Below are positions 52,122 to 60,625 of a DNA stretch of 64,000 nucleotides, one piece after another. The position numbers and the translations under genes were made by a program. How positions within the stretch are numbered: position 1 is the first letter of the stretch; the number at the start of each line of letters is the position of its first letter. The notes beneath the pieces were generated by a model. It worked only from the letters and a program-made list of their open reading frames with translations, was not told the DNA's origin and did not search any database. Source of the DNA: Brevundimonas bullata (lineage in GTDB: Bacteria > Pseudomonadota > Alphaproteobacteria > Caulobacterales > Caulobacteraceae); contig NZ_QLLC01000018.1 of the NCBI RefSeq assembly GCF_003350205.1, positions 1 through 64,000 of the forward strand. Direction: 5' to 3'.

Positions 52122-52370
52122 TCACGGCGCGTCGCGTCGCGCCGCCATGCCCGGCGTCGCCGGCGCGAGTTCCCCGGCCTGGGTCTTGGGCGGGGGACCG
52201 TCCGTCTGCTGGAGACCATCGTCGGGCGTCTGGCGGATCGAGAGTATGGATTCGCCGCTTTTCAACAGGGGCGCGGCCGCGTCTACGGCCTGGGCGTCCG
52301 TCGGGGACGGCACCTTCAATCTCCGTTCGGCGCCATGGGCGTCGGCGACGATGATCTCATAGAATTTCAT
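52122..52370 (-). CDS. Small hypothetical protein
   Basis: An 82-residue protein starting MKFYEIIVADAHGAERRLKV, with a beta-strand N-terminal half and a proline-rich tail (LQQTDGPPPKTQAGELAPAT). GAGGACCGAT precedes the ATG. It is on the same strand as the DUF72 gene, 46 bases upstream of it. No family is recognised. Confidence 0.6.
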   Translation of the reverse strand: MKFYEIIVADAHGAERRLKVPSPTDAQAVDAAAPLLKSGESILSIRQTPDDGLQQTDGPPPKTQAGELAPATPGMAARRDAP

Positions 52371-52561
52371 ATCGGTCCTCATCGGTTCCGGGCGTGATCC
52401 CGCGTCGGATCCAGCGCCGTGACTGCCTGGATTAGCGCGCCGCTCGCCAAGCCGTTCCGAGCGCCTGACGGCAGGAGCGGGATCGGAGTTATCGGGAACA
52501 GGCGCCGCCTTTCGAGGCTTGAAACCCAAGCCGCCGCCTCTGCTCCAAGGACCGACCTCGC

Positions 52562-52768
52562 ATGAAACCCGCCGACAAGCCCCCTGTCCTGCGCAACCCT
52601 CGGCGGCTGCTCCGCTTCACCGGCCTCCTTTTGCTGCTGCTGCTGCTCGTCTACCTCGGCACGGCTCTGACAGGGTTTTTGAGAAATCAGGAGAAGCGGC
52701 CCGATCCGAGAATGACGGGCGCGGAGGCGCCGCTTGAGCGCGCCGGAGGCGTTTTGACTGTCAACTGA
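52562..52768 (+). CDS. Small single-span membrane protein
   Basis: A 68-residue protein: basic N-terminus, then a leucine-rich helix (FTGLLLLLLLLVYLGTALTG) and a short hydrophilic C-terminal part. The amino terminus is likely cytosolic by the positive-inside rule. The function is unknown. A weak GGAAC-N17-GCTT resemblance lies upstream at 52494-52520. Confidence 0.6.
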   Translation: MKPADKPPVLRNPRRLLRFTGLLLLLLLLVYLGTALTGFLRNQEKRPDPRMTGAEAPLERAGGVLTVN

Positions 52769-52799
52769 CGCGACCCCTTGGGTCGCCTATCGGGCTTAT

Positions 52800-52824
52800 G
52801 GAACGTGCTGCGCCCAATCGAGTT
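52800..52824 (+). promoter_or_regulatory. EcfG-like promoter variant (GGAAC-N16-AGTT)
   Basis: GGAAC (52800-52804), 16 bases, AGTT (52821-52824), one base off the general-stress consensus, ending 40 bases before the ATG at 52865. Tentative. Confidence 0.4.
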
Positions 52825-52864
52825 ACCGCCTCCCGACTGAACAGCAAGGAGACAGGGGAATTCG

Positions 52865-53056
52865 ATGTCTGCGGATGGGGTTTATGATGACGACTTCTTC
52901 GCCGCGTTGGCTGATCGCGGCTTCTACGTCTTCACGTCCGGGCCCATCGCGTCGGCAAAGCCGCAAGCCTTCGCTGCACGCTCATCGGCTCCGGTTCTAT
53001 CGACAGGCGACCCCAGCGCCGAGGCGAGCGACGACGCCCTGGTCGAGGCGGCGTGA
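52865..53056 (+). CDS. Small hypothetical protein, likely stress-linked
   Basis: A 63-residue acidic protein starting MSADGVYDDDFFAALADRGF, preceded by AAGGAGACAGGGG. It has no signal or helix span. The promoter variant just upstream suggests expression under general stress. No family is recognised. Confidence 0.55.
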   Translation: MSADGVYDDDFFAALADRGFYVFTSGPIASAKPQAFAARSSAPVLSTGDPSAEASDDALVEAA

Positions 53057-53305
53057 CCCAGCTCCGACCACCCCATGCAGGTCTGTGCGTTAAGTTGACC
53101 CCCCGCGCCGCAGAGGGTCGGCCCCGACCCTATCGAGCAGCGGGAAGCTGAAAAATCTGGAGAGACGGCCTGCGCAAGGGGTTCCCCCCCAAAGGCGTCG
53201 CACTGACGCCGGGTCGCATACAGGACAGAACAGCGGCGCCTGGAGCCGATCCAGCGGGAAACCGTTGCGGTCCGGCGCACTGGGCGCACAATCAAGGATT
53301 CAATC

Positions 53306-53806
53306 ATGGCTGAGAAAACGCTCGACAATCTGTTCCACGACACGCTCCGCGACATCTACTACGCCGAGCGGAAAATCCTGAAGTCCCTGCCCAAGATGGC
53401 TCGCGCCGCCCAGTCGCCCGAGCTCAAGGCCGCATTCGAGAAACACAAGGACCAGACTGAAGGTCAGATCGAGCGCCTTCAGCAGGTGTTCGAGATCATC
53501 GGCAAGGCGCCCCGCGGCAAGACCTGTGACGCCATCGACGGGATTCTTGCCGAGGGGGACGAAATCGCTGAGGAGTACAAAGACACCGCTGCGCTGGACG
53601 CCGGCCTCCTCGCCGCCGCCCAGGCGGTCGAACACTACGAGATCACCCGCTATGGCACGCTTAAACGCTGGGCCCTGGTGCTCGGACTGAATGACGCCGC
53701 CGCCCTGCTTGACGAGACGTTGCAGGAAGAATCCCAGACCGATGAGGATCTGACCACGATAGCGGATGCTGCGATCAACGCAGAGGCGATGGGTCTCGCC
53801 CGGTAA
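53306..53806 (+). CDS. YciE/DUF892 ferritin-like protein
   Basis: A 166-residue four-helix bundle: NLFHDTLRDIYYAERKILKS, QTEGQIERLQQVFEIIGKAP, VEHYEITRYGTLKRWALVLG and LDETLQEESQTDEDLTTIAD. The Glu and His residues suit a di-iron site (E-x-x-H). This family is induced by osmotic or general stress in many bacteria. It is a single gene followed by a long stem-loop at 53838. Confidence 0.93.
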   Translation: MAEKTLDNLFHDTLRDIYYAERKILKSLPKMARAAQSPELKAAFEKHKDQTEGQIERLQQVFEIIGKAPRGKTCDAIDGILAEGDEIAEEYKDTAALDAGLLAAAQAVEHYEITRYGTLKRWALVLGLNDAAALLDETLQEESQTDEDLTTIADAAINAEAMGLAR

Positions 53807-53837
53807 TCTCACGGCGGTCGAACTCGGCCGCCGTCCC

Positions 53838-53888
53838 CTGACGGCGAGCGCCCGCACCTGCAACGCGGGTCTGGGCGCTGGCCGTCAG
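53838..53888 (+). terminator. Long stem-loop after the DUF892 gene
   Basis: CTGACGGCGAGCGCCC (53838-53853) pairs with GGGCGCTGGCCGTCAG (53873-53888) over 15 of 16 positions around a 19-base loop. It begins 31 bases after the stop. There is no T-run; it may stabilise or process the mRNA end. Confidence 0.5.
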
Positions 53889-54255
53889 CGGGCGCGGGTC
53901 GGAGGAGCCTGATCCTGGGTTCTGGTGCGGAAGTGACCGACTGTGGGCGCCGGACGATGGCGGGCGGGTTTGACCCGGAGCCTGTCTATAAGGCCTTCAC
54001 TTCATGCTCGCCGGACTGCGCTACCTGGACTGCCGCCTCGCAGCCACATGCGACTATGCCCGGGACGGATTTGAAAGAGGGACTGGCGGCTCTTGAGCAT
54101 CACGCGGTCCTCCAGGTTCCCGGACCCGTGTCGCTAGGCAGGTTCCGCAGCCTGGGGACCGGCGGGGCTGGTCATCGACGCCTCCCAGATAGACACTTCC
54201 AAACCGGGGCTCTTCTGGCCGAAGATTGGTCGGGCCGATATCCGCCTGCCCGGAT
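53889..54255. other. Gene-free stretch before the oxidase cluster
   Basis: About 370 bases in which frames on either strand have no recognisable product. It separates the DUF892 gene from the convergent end of the cytochrome oxidase operon. Confidence 0.4.
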
Positions 54256-54552
54256 TCAGAACGCCAGCGGAACCGTCTGCCACAGGATGCTGACGCCGGC
54301 GACCAGAACGCCTGTCAGACCCACGCGCCGTTCCCAAGCTTCCGGACCTCCCTTACCTTGCTGTTTCCCGAGCCAGACCGCCATGGCGATGACCGCGACC
54401 AGACAGCCCAGGCTGAAGACCAGGCCCATCCAACGCGCGCCGGCAGCCTCGCTCGACGACCAGACGTCGGCCGCGCTGGACATCAGATAGAGACCGATGA
54501 AGTGAGCCGCCCAGATCAGCAGACCGCCGGTCATCCTCAGCCAGCGCGTCAT
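54256..54552 (-). CDS. Small membrane protein of the oxidase operon
   Basis: A 98-residue protein with about three hydrophobic stretches (RMTGGLLIWAAHFIGLYLMS; GLVFSLGCLVAVIAMAVWLG; GVLVAGVSILWQTVP). Its ATG overlaps the ctaD stop (ATGA), so it is coupled to the oxidase subunit. It may be an extra small oxidase subunit or assembly protein. No family is assigned. Confidence 0.7.
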   Translation of the reverse strand: MTRWLRMTGGLLIWAAHFIGLYLMSSAADVWSSSEAAGARWMGLVFSLGCLVAVIAMAVWLGKQQGKGGPEAWERRVGLTGVLVAGVSILWQTVPLAF

Positions 54553-57095
54553 AGGCCGCTGCCCGGGAACAGGCGAACCAGGAGGATGACGCCGATCGAC
54601 TGCGCTGCGGTGAAGGCCAGGAAGAGGCCGATCAGGTCCACCGTCGAGGGACGCTCCGCCGCCAGGCGACCGAACAAACGCCTCAGTACGACATAGAGCC
54701 CCATCAGGCCGCCGATGGCGGCGAAGGTCCCAGCCCAGCTCAGCAGGGCGTAGACCGAAGCGCCCTGGCTGGAGAAGTCCGGCTGCAAGCCTGTCGTCCA
54801 CCACGCCCGCCCCTCCACGATTGAAGCCGCGATCACCCCGGCGGAGGCCAGCACCAGCAATCCTGTTGCCGCCGAGACCGCGCCGTCGCGCGCCACTCTC
54901 ACGGCCCGCGGCGCGGCGAGCGCGCAGAGGCCGGCCACGGCCAGCAAGCCGACGGAAACCAGGAGCGAACTGATAGGCGGCGGGGCCTGCCACAGGTCCG
55001 GCCGTCGGCTCCACAGGAAGACATAGGAGAACCCGGCCAGCAGGCAGACCATCCCCCCGACGATCAGGACGATCACCATGGCCCACCAGCCGTGGCTGGA
55101 CGGCCCAGATACATAGTTGGGCACGCGGATGCCCGCACCGATCTCCGTCGTCTTGCGCGTATGCGGCGCGTCCAGGAACCAGCACCAGCGCATGATGCAA
55201 TAGATGGCCAGCACGCCGCTGACGACGGCGGCGGCATAGGCCTGGATGGTCAGGATCAGGAAGAAGCCCGCCGTGAAGACCGCGCCGAACAGATGCCAGC
55301 CTGAAGGACGAGGGATGCGCAGCACATACTGCGGCTCCGCGTTCAATGGGCTGGTCACCAGGGTCTGACGCTCGCCCCGGGCCGCGCCCGGCAGGAAATA
55401 GCGGCCCGCTGCGACGTCTTCCGCCAGCCCCTTCTGATCCCACAACGGATAGAGGCTCTTCACCACCGGGATCGACCGGACCGAATAGAAGCCGCTGGGC
55501 AGCCACTCCAGCCCTGGACCGTCGTGGATGTTGCCGGCCTCGCGGGGGCCGAACGGCCGGAAGTTGCGGATCATGTCGATGACCCACAGCAGGACGGCCA
55601 GACCGAACATGAAGGCGCCGATGGTCGAGATGAAGTTGGGCAGATCCCAGCCTCTACCTGGCAGGTAGGTATAGACCCGCCTCGGCATCCCCATCAGCCC
55701 GGTCAGGTGCATGGGCATGAAGGCCAGGTTGTGCCCGGCGAACATCAGCCAGAAGATCCACTTCCCCCAAGATTCGCTCAGGGGCCGCGCGCTGGACATG
55801 GGCAGCCAATAGTAGATGGCGGCGAACAGCGGGAAGACCATGCCGCCGATCAGGACGTAATGGAGGTGGGCGACGATGAAATAGCTGTCGTGGGCCTGCC
55901 AGTCGAAGGGCACCATGGCGACCATGACGCCTGTCAGCCCGCCCATGACGAAGATGACCATGCCGCCGACGGCGAACAGACCCGGCGTCGAGAACCGCAT
56001 CCGGCCCGCCGCCATGGTCGCGATCCAGGCGAAGACCTGAACCCCCGCCGGCACGCTGACCGCCATGGAGGCCGCGCTGAAATAGTTGATGCTGATCTGC
56101 GGCATGCCCGTGGTGAACATGTGGTGGGCCCAGACGCCGAAGCTGATGAAGCCCGTCGCCAGCATGGCCATGACCACCAGCGGATGTCCGACGAGAGGCG
56201 TGCGCGCCATGGCCGGAATGATGGTCGACATGGCCCCCGCCGCCGGCAGGAAGATGATGTAGACCTCCGGGTGGCCGAAGAACCAGAAAAGGTGCTGCCA
56301 CAGCATCGGGTCGCCGCCCTTGAGCGGGTCGAAGAAGGGCCAGCCGAGCGCCCTTTCCAGCTCCAGCAACAGGGTCGCCAGAATGATGGACGGGAAGGCG
56401 ATGATGATCATGCAGGCGAAGATCAGCATGGCCCAGGCGAAGACCGGCAGCTTGTCCAGGGTCATGCCCGGCGCCCGCGTCTTCAATACCCCGACGATGA
56501 TCTCGATGGCCCCCGCGATCGCCGAAATCTCGATGAAGCCGATGCCCAGCAGCCAGAAGTCGGCGTTGATGCCGGGTGAATAGGTCATGCTGGTCAGCGG
56601 CGGATACATGAACCAGCCCCCGTCCGGCGCCAGGCCGAAGAACAGCGAACAGAAGAAGGCCAGCCCTCCGATCAGATAGGCCCAGAAGGCGTAGGCCCCC
56701 AGGCGTGGAAACGGCAGGTCGCGCGCCCCCAGCATCTGCGGCAACAGCAGAACGCCCAAAGCCTCGACGGCCGGCACCGCAAACAGGAACATCATCACCG
56801 TGCCGTGCATGGTGAAGATCTGGTTGTAGGTGTCCTGGGCCAGGAAGCCCGTCATCGGCAGGGCCAGCTGCGTCCGCATCAGCAGCGCCAGGACCCCCGC
56901 CAGCACGAAGAAGAGCATGGCCGCGCCGACGTAATAGACGCCGATGATGTTGTTGTTGGTCGCCGTGATCCATTCCCACGGCGTGCGTGGCCCGCACCAG
57001 GCCTGTTCCAGCTGCTCCAGCTCCCCCGCGGGCCGGGGTTCCGTGGTCGGGAAACGGTCGTACTTGTCGACGTCGAAGCCGGTTTCCGACGTCAT
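54549..57095 (-). CDS. ctaD: caa3-type cytochrome c oxidase subunit I fused to subunit III
   Basis: An 848-residue haem-copper oxidase. Subunit I (~residues 1-570) has the haem a ligand region TMHGTVMMF, the binuclear site with the His-Tyr pair FFGHPEVYIIF, the CuB histidines HHMF, and HDSYFIVAHLHYVLIGG. The rest (~570-848) has about seven more helices resembling subunit III. It is the terminal electron acceptor, reducing oxygen and pumping protons. It is coupled by 4-base overlaps to subunit II upstream and the small membrane gene downstream. Confidence 0.95.
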   Translation of the reverse strand: MTSETGFDVDKYDRFPTTEPRPAGELEQLEQAWCGPRTPWEWITATNNNIIGVYYVGAAMLFFVLAGVLALLMRTQLALPMTGFLAQDTYNQIFTMHGTVMMFLFAVPAVEALGVLLLPQMLGARDLPFPRLGAYAFWAYLIGGLAFFCSLFFGLAPDGGWFMYPPLTSMTYSPGINADFWLLGIGFIEISAIAGAIEIIVGVLKTRAPGMTLDKLPVFAWAMLIFACMIIIAFPSIILATLLLELERALGWPFFDPLKGGDPMLWQHLFWFFGHPEVYIIFLPAAGAMSTIIPAMARTPLVGHPLVVMAMLATGFISFGVWAHHMFTTGMPQISINYFSAASMAVSVPAGVQVFAWIATMAAGRMRFSTPGLFAVGGMVIFVMGGLTGVMVAMVPFDWQAHDSYFIVAHLHYVLIGGMVFPLFAAIYYWLPMSSARPLSESWGKWIFWLMFAGHNLAFMPMHLTGLMGMPRRVYTYLPGRGWDLPNFISTIGAFMFGLAVLLWVIDMIRNFRPFGPREAGNIHDGPGLEWLPSGFYSVRSIPVVKSLYPLWDQKGLAEDVAAGRYFLPGAARGERQTLVTSPLNAEPQYVLRIPRPSGWHLFGAVFTAGFFLILTIQAYAAAVVSGVLAIYCIMRWCWFLDAPHTRKTTEIGAGIRVPNYVSGPSSHGWWAMVIVLIVGGMVCLLAGFSYVFLWSRRPDLWQAPPPISSLLVSVGLLAVAGLCALAAPRAVRVARDGAVSAATGLLVLASAGVIAASIVEGRAWWTTGLQPDFSSQGASVYALLSWAGTFAAIGGLMGLYVVLRRLFGRLAAERPSTVDLIGLFLAFTAAQSIGVILLVRLFPGSGL

Positions 57096-58042
57096 TTCAG
57101 GCTTTCCAGATAGGCCGCGACATCTCGCAGCTCCTGTCCGCTCAGGACGGAATAGGAAGGCATGCGGTTGCCGGGCTTGATGCCCTGGCTGTCGGCGATC
57201 CAGCCCGCCATCGTGCCCTGGTTATTGGGCAGGATGCCCGCCCCCAGCGTCTGCCGCGATCCCACATGGGTCAGGTCCGGCCCAGCCAGACCATTGGCCT
57301 CCGTCCCCCGGATCGTGTGGCAAGCGCCGCAGCCCGAGGCCGTGAACACCGCTGCGCCAGGCACGCCCGACACCGCCGCCGGAGCGGCCTGTTTGAGACG
57401 CCACGCCGCAAAATCAGCCGGCGAATGGGCCACCACCACCAGTCCCATCAGGGCGTGGGGGCCGCCGCAATATTCCGCGCACTGGCCCGCATAGACGCCC
57501 GCCGCGTCGGCCTGCAGACGCATGAAGTTGCGCCGGCCGGGGATCATGTCCGTCTTGCCGCCCAGACGCGGAATCCAGACGCTGTGGATCACATCCGCGC
57601 TTTCCAATTCCAGAACCACCGGACGACCGGCGGGAATATGGACTTCATTGGCGTCCTGAACGATTTCGCGGCCCTGATCATCGAGATAGGCCACTCGCCA
57701 CCACCACATCTCGCCCGTGACGCGCACCCGCATTTCGCCGGGGCGCGGGGCGTCAGCCACGCGGGCTGTCACGCTCAGCCCGTAGATCAGAAGGCCGGTC
57801 AGCACGACGACGGGAAAGGCCAGGCCGCCGATCCAGACCAGCTTCTCGCCCGCGACCCGCCGCTTCCATCTGGGTGGTCCGAACAGGGCGACGCCGAGCG
57901 CGATCAGCACCAGGGTCAGCACCACGGCGCCCATGACGAACAGGACCCAGGCGACGGTGGCCACCGGTCCTGCGAAGGGGCCGGCCGGGTCCAGCACAGG
58001 CGGCGGCCAGCCGCTCAATACGGCGGGCGTCTCAATCGTCAT
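57092..58042 (-). CDS. ctaC: Cytochrome c oxidase subunit II with fused cytochrome c domain
   Basis: A 316-residue protein with two N-terminal helices. The CuA domain contains GQCAEYCGGPHALM (both Cu-binding Cys, His and Met), preceded by VIHSVWIPRLGG. A C-terminal haem domain follows with GCGACHTI (C-x2-C-H) and, as a distal ligand, a methionine in NRMPSYS. This CuA plus cytochrome c arrangement defines caa3 oxidases. It starts at ATG 58042 (MTIETPA), overlapping the upstream cytochrome gene by 11 bases. Confidence 0.94.
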   Translation of the reverse strand: MTIETPAVLSGWPPPVLDPAGPFAGPVATVAWVLFVMGAVVLTLVLIALGVALFGPPRWKRRVAGEKLVWIGGLAFPVVVLTGLLIYGLSVTARVADAPRPGEMRVRVTGEMWWWRVAYLDDQGREIVQDANEVHIPAGRPVVLELESADVIHSVWIPRLGGKTDMIPGRRNFMRLQADAAGVYAGQCAEYCGGPHALMGLVVVAHSPADFAAWRLKQAAPAAVSGVPGAAVFTASGCGACHTIRGTEANGLAGPDLTHVGSRQTLGAGILPNNQGTMAGWIADSQGIKPGNRMPSYSVLSGQELRDVAAYLESLK

Positions 58043-58412
58043 CGAGCGTATAGAGATAGGCCGCCACATCGCGGGCTTCGGCGTCGGTCAGAGGCATGGG
58101 CGGCATTCCGGTACCGGGCAGCAGGGCTGGCGCGTCCCGAACAAAAGCCGCCATCACCCCGGGTTGGTTGGGCAGTCGTCCCGCGATCATCGGTCGCGAC
58201 GCCACACCTGTCAGATCCCCGCCCGTACGGCCTTGCGGCCACCGAACGCCCGGTATGGCATGGCAGGCGGCGCAGCCATGACGTTCGATCAGTCTGAGCC
58301 CCTGTGCTGCATCGGCCTGAGCCAGCGGGCGCGGCGCATTCGCCTTGTCGGCGCAGGCCGTCACGGCGGCGCACAGCCCCGTCGCCAGCAGCAAGGTCCC
58401 TATGGTCCGCAT
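58032..58412 (-). CDS. Cytochrome c lipoprotein
   Basis: A 126-residue protein with a signal peptide and a lipobox-like AVTAC, one haem-binding C-x2-C-H (HGCAACHAIP), and a methionine-rich distal segment (GTGMPPMPLTD). It would be anchored in the membrane and deliver electrons to the oxidase. It overlaps ctaC by 11 bases. Confidence 0.87.
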   Translation of the reverse strand: MRTIGTLLLATGLCAAVTACADKANAPRPLAQADAAQGLRLIERHGCAACHAIPGVRWPQGRTGGDLTGVASRPMIAGRLPNQPGVMAAFVRDAPALLPGTGMPPMPLTDAEARDVAAYLYTLDDD

Positions 58413-58524
58413 CGTCCGAACATGATCGCATCCCGCCCCTCTCCAGCTTCACCAGAACCCAATCCTTCGCAGCCTGAGGGGTTCCCGCCCCGGAACCGAG
58501 ACCATAAGTCGGTGTTGGGACAGG

Positions 58525-59292
58525 GTGCGCGCTCTCCCTCCCCTCACGCTTCTCGGCCTCATCCTGACCGGGCCCGGACTTGTCGCGTGCGACGCCGCGC
58601 CCGGCGAAACCGACCGCGTCTTCTCGTCTTCGGGAAAGGTCATCGCCATGAGCGGCGGCGCGGGCGGAGCGGCGAACGCCTGCTTCACCTGCCACGGGCT
58701 TCAGGGTCAGGGCGACGACGTCTCGACCCCGCGCCTGGCCGGGCTGGACGCCGGCTATCTGCAAAAACAGATGGAGGACTACGCCAGCGGCCTACGGCCG
58801 GATGATGTGATGAGCCGCATCGCCAAGGGGCTCGATCCCGACAGCCGTCGCGCCGTCGCCCTCTTCTACGCCGGCTTGCCGTCGTCGACGTCGAAAAGCG
58901 CTTCCCCTTCAGCCGCCGCGCCTCCGCCGGTCTGGCGGACGGGCGATGCCTCTCGCGGAATCACGGCCTGCTCATCCTGTCACGGCCCCAATGGACAGGG
59001 CGCGGGCGAAGGCCAGCCGATCGTGGCCGGCCAGCCTGTCGCCTATACGCTGGAGCAGATCGACCGCTGGAAATCCGGCAAGCGCCGCAACGATCCGCGC
59101 GGCGTCATGGCCGCCGCCGTCCAGAGGCTGACGGACGCAGAAGCGCGCGCCATAGCCCAGTGGCTGTCCGGCCAATCCGTTTCTCCAACGCCCGCCAGCG
59201 CCTCTGCCAGCGCGTCCGTTTCGGCCGCAGCTGCGGCGCGACCGGCAGCATCGCGTGAAACACGTCGTCCCGATCGATCAGATGGTGCTTGA
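58525..59292 (+). CDS. Di-haem c-type cytochrome
   Basis: A 255-residue protein with signal and lipobox-like GLVAC and two C-x2-C-H sites (NACFTCHGLQGQGDD; ACSSCHGPNGQGAGE). It starts at a GTG with GGGACAGG before it. It resembles the cytochrome c4/c553 family used for electron transfer to oxidases. Its C-terminus becomes low-complexity (Ala/Ser/Arg) exactly where it overlaps the cytochrome b gene on the other strand by 188 bases, so that part may not be under protein-level selection. Confidence 0.8.
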   Translation: MRALPPLTLLGLILTGPGLVACDAAPGETDRVFSSSGKVIAMSGGAGGAANACFTCHGLQGQGDDVSTPRLAGLDAGYLQKQMEDYASGLRPDDVMSRIAKGLDPDSRRAVALFYAGLPSSTSKSASPSAAAPPPVWRTGDASRGITACSSCHGPNGQGAGEGQPIVAGQPVAYTLEQIDRWKSGKRRNDPRGVMAAAVQRLTDAEARAIAQWLSGQSVSPTPASASASASVSAAAAARPAASRETRRPDRSDGA

Positions 59293-59839
59293 GCGCCGCC
59301 CCCGCATGGATCGGGATCATCAGCAGCAGGGCCGCCACCATAGCCCAATGCATCCATTCGGCGCCGGCCTCAATCGCCCATCGCTGGGTGTTGGAGACCT
59401 CCTGCATCGGCAGCAAGGGCCAGGGGATAAAACCCGCCGCCGCCAGTTGCGTGTCTCGCGCCGTGGCGGAGATCATGGCCCATCCTGACAGCGGCAGACC
59501 GAACAGGCAGATGTAGAAGACATAATGGGTGATGTGCGCCGCCAGGCTCTCCCAGCCCGGCTTATCCGCGTCATTGATCAGATTGGGCGCCGCCAGTCGC
59601 CAGGACAGCCGCCCGATGACCAGCATCAGCATCAGCAGACCGATGGCGAAATGCACGTCATAGGCCGCCGCCTTGGCCCCGCCCACCGGCAGCCGCCCCA
59701 TCCACCAGCCCCACCCGAGCTGGAAGAAGACCAGGCCCGCCATGGTCCAGTGAAAGACGATGGCGACCGGCGAATAGCGGCCTTCGTCATGATGGCCCGC
59801 CGCCCATTCCAGCGCCTGTGCGATCAACCGGTCAATCAT
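59105..59839 (-). CDS. Cytochrome b561-type membrane protein
   Basis: A 244-residue protein with four hydrophobic helices and histidines placed to hold two haems: VAIVFHWTMAGLVFFQLGWG, VHFAIGLLMLMLVIGRLSWR, HITHYVFYICLFGLPLSGW and EWMHWAMVAALLLMIPIHAG. The C-terminal basic tail after residue 195 lies in the overlap with the convergent cytochrome c gene. It moves electrons across the inner membrane. Its ATG overlaps the ctaG stop (ATGA). Confidence 0.89.
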   Translation of the reverse strand: MIDRLIAQALEWAAGHHDEGRYSPVAIVFHWTMAGLVFFQLGWGWWMGRLPVGGAKAAAYDVHFAIGLLMLMLVIGRLSWRLAAPNLINDADKPGWESLAAHITHYVFYICLFGLPLSGWAMISATARDTQLAAAGFIPWPLLPMQEVSNTQRWAIEAGAEWMHWAMVAALLLMIPIHAGAALKHHLIDRDDVFHAMLPVAPQLRPKRTRWQRRWRALEKRIGRTATGLWRALLRPSASGRRRP

Positions 59840-60567
59840 GCCGGACGCGCCGCCTCGCCGCTCCTGAACAGCTCGCTGATCCGCCAGAGCGCGACCAGGA
59901 GATAGGCCGCCGCCGCGGGCGCCCACATGATCAGGCCCGCCGCCTGCTGATCCTCCAGCGGGGTCATGCCCCAGGCCAGGGTCGTGGCGAAGTGCGGCGC
60001 ATACAATGGCTCACCCGCAAACACGATGAGCGCCCCCAACAAGCCCATCAGCAGCATGGCCGCCAGCAGGCCCGCCACGGCGGCGGCCGCGTTGGACGCC
60101 CGCACCGCCGCCCAGAACCAGACGGCGCTGCCCAGAATGGTCAGTTGCATGACCCAATAGAGCAGATCGTTCGACAGGGCCGCAGCGTAGAGATCAGGCG
60201 CGTGCCAGGCCCAGAAGACGACGGCCTGGACAGCCGTCGCCACGGCCAGTCGCGGCGCCCTCAGCCTGGGCAGCCACAGAGCCGCCAAGGGCGCCGCAGC
60301 GAGCAGGAGCAACAGATGGTGCAGCGTACGGGCCGTGAACAGGGCTGAACTCAGTGCGCACAGCGGCGAGATGAAGACGAGAACCAGCACCCCGGCCGCG
60401 CCCAGCAAGAACGGCGATCCGGGGTGCCGCTTCATCGTCAGGAAGACACCAGCCGCGATGAAAACCGCCAGCACCGTCAGAAGCACCGGATCGCCGTTCC
60501 AGCGTCCCAGCACATCCACGGGATCGGGCGCGGGCCCGCAATAGGGCGTCCAGGGCGTCATCGTCAT
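59836..60567 (-). CDS. ctaG: caa3-type oxidase assembly protein CtaG
   Basis: A 243-residue membrane protein of the caa3 CtaG family: PWTPYCGPAPDPVDVLGRWN, then about seven helices with HHLLLLLAAAPLAALWLP and WAWHAPDLYAAALSND, ending DQQAAGLIMWAPAAAAYLL. It assists copper insertion or assembly of caa3 oxidases. The coupled downstream cytochrome b gene and the oxidase genes fit that role. A start at 60561 is also possible. Confidence 0.88.
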   Translation of the reverse strand: MTMTPWTPYCGPAPDPVDVLGRWNGDPVLLTVLAVFIAAGVFLTMKRHPGSPFLLGAAGVLVLVFISPLCALSSALFTARTLHHLLLLLAAAPLAALWLPRLRAPRLAVATAVQAVVFWAWHAPDLYAAALSNDLLYWVMQLTILGSAVWFWAAVRASNAAAAVAGLLAAMLLMGLLGALIVFAGEPLYAPHFATTLAWGMTPLEDQQAAGLIMWAPAAAAYLLVALWRISELFRSGEAARPA

Positions 60568-60575
60568 AGTCGGCT

Positions 60576-60600
60576 AACGACCCGGAACGGCGACGGTTCA
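60576..60600 (-). promoter_or_regulatory. Weak stress-promoter-like sequence before ctaG
   Basis: On the minus strand TGAAC (60600-60596), 16 bases, CGTT (60579-60576), one mismatch from the general-stress consensus. The -10 lies 8 bases before the ctaG ATG, a geometry like that at 44335. It could be chance. Confidence 0.25.
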
Positions 60601-60625
60601 ATCCTGCTTCGCGACCGTGACGCCC

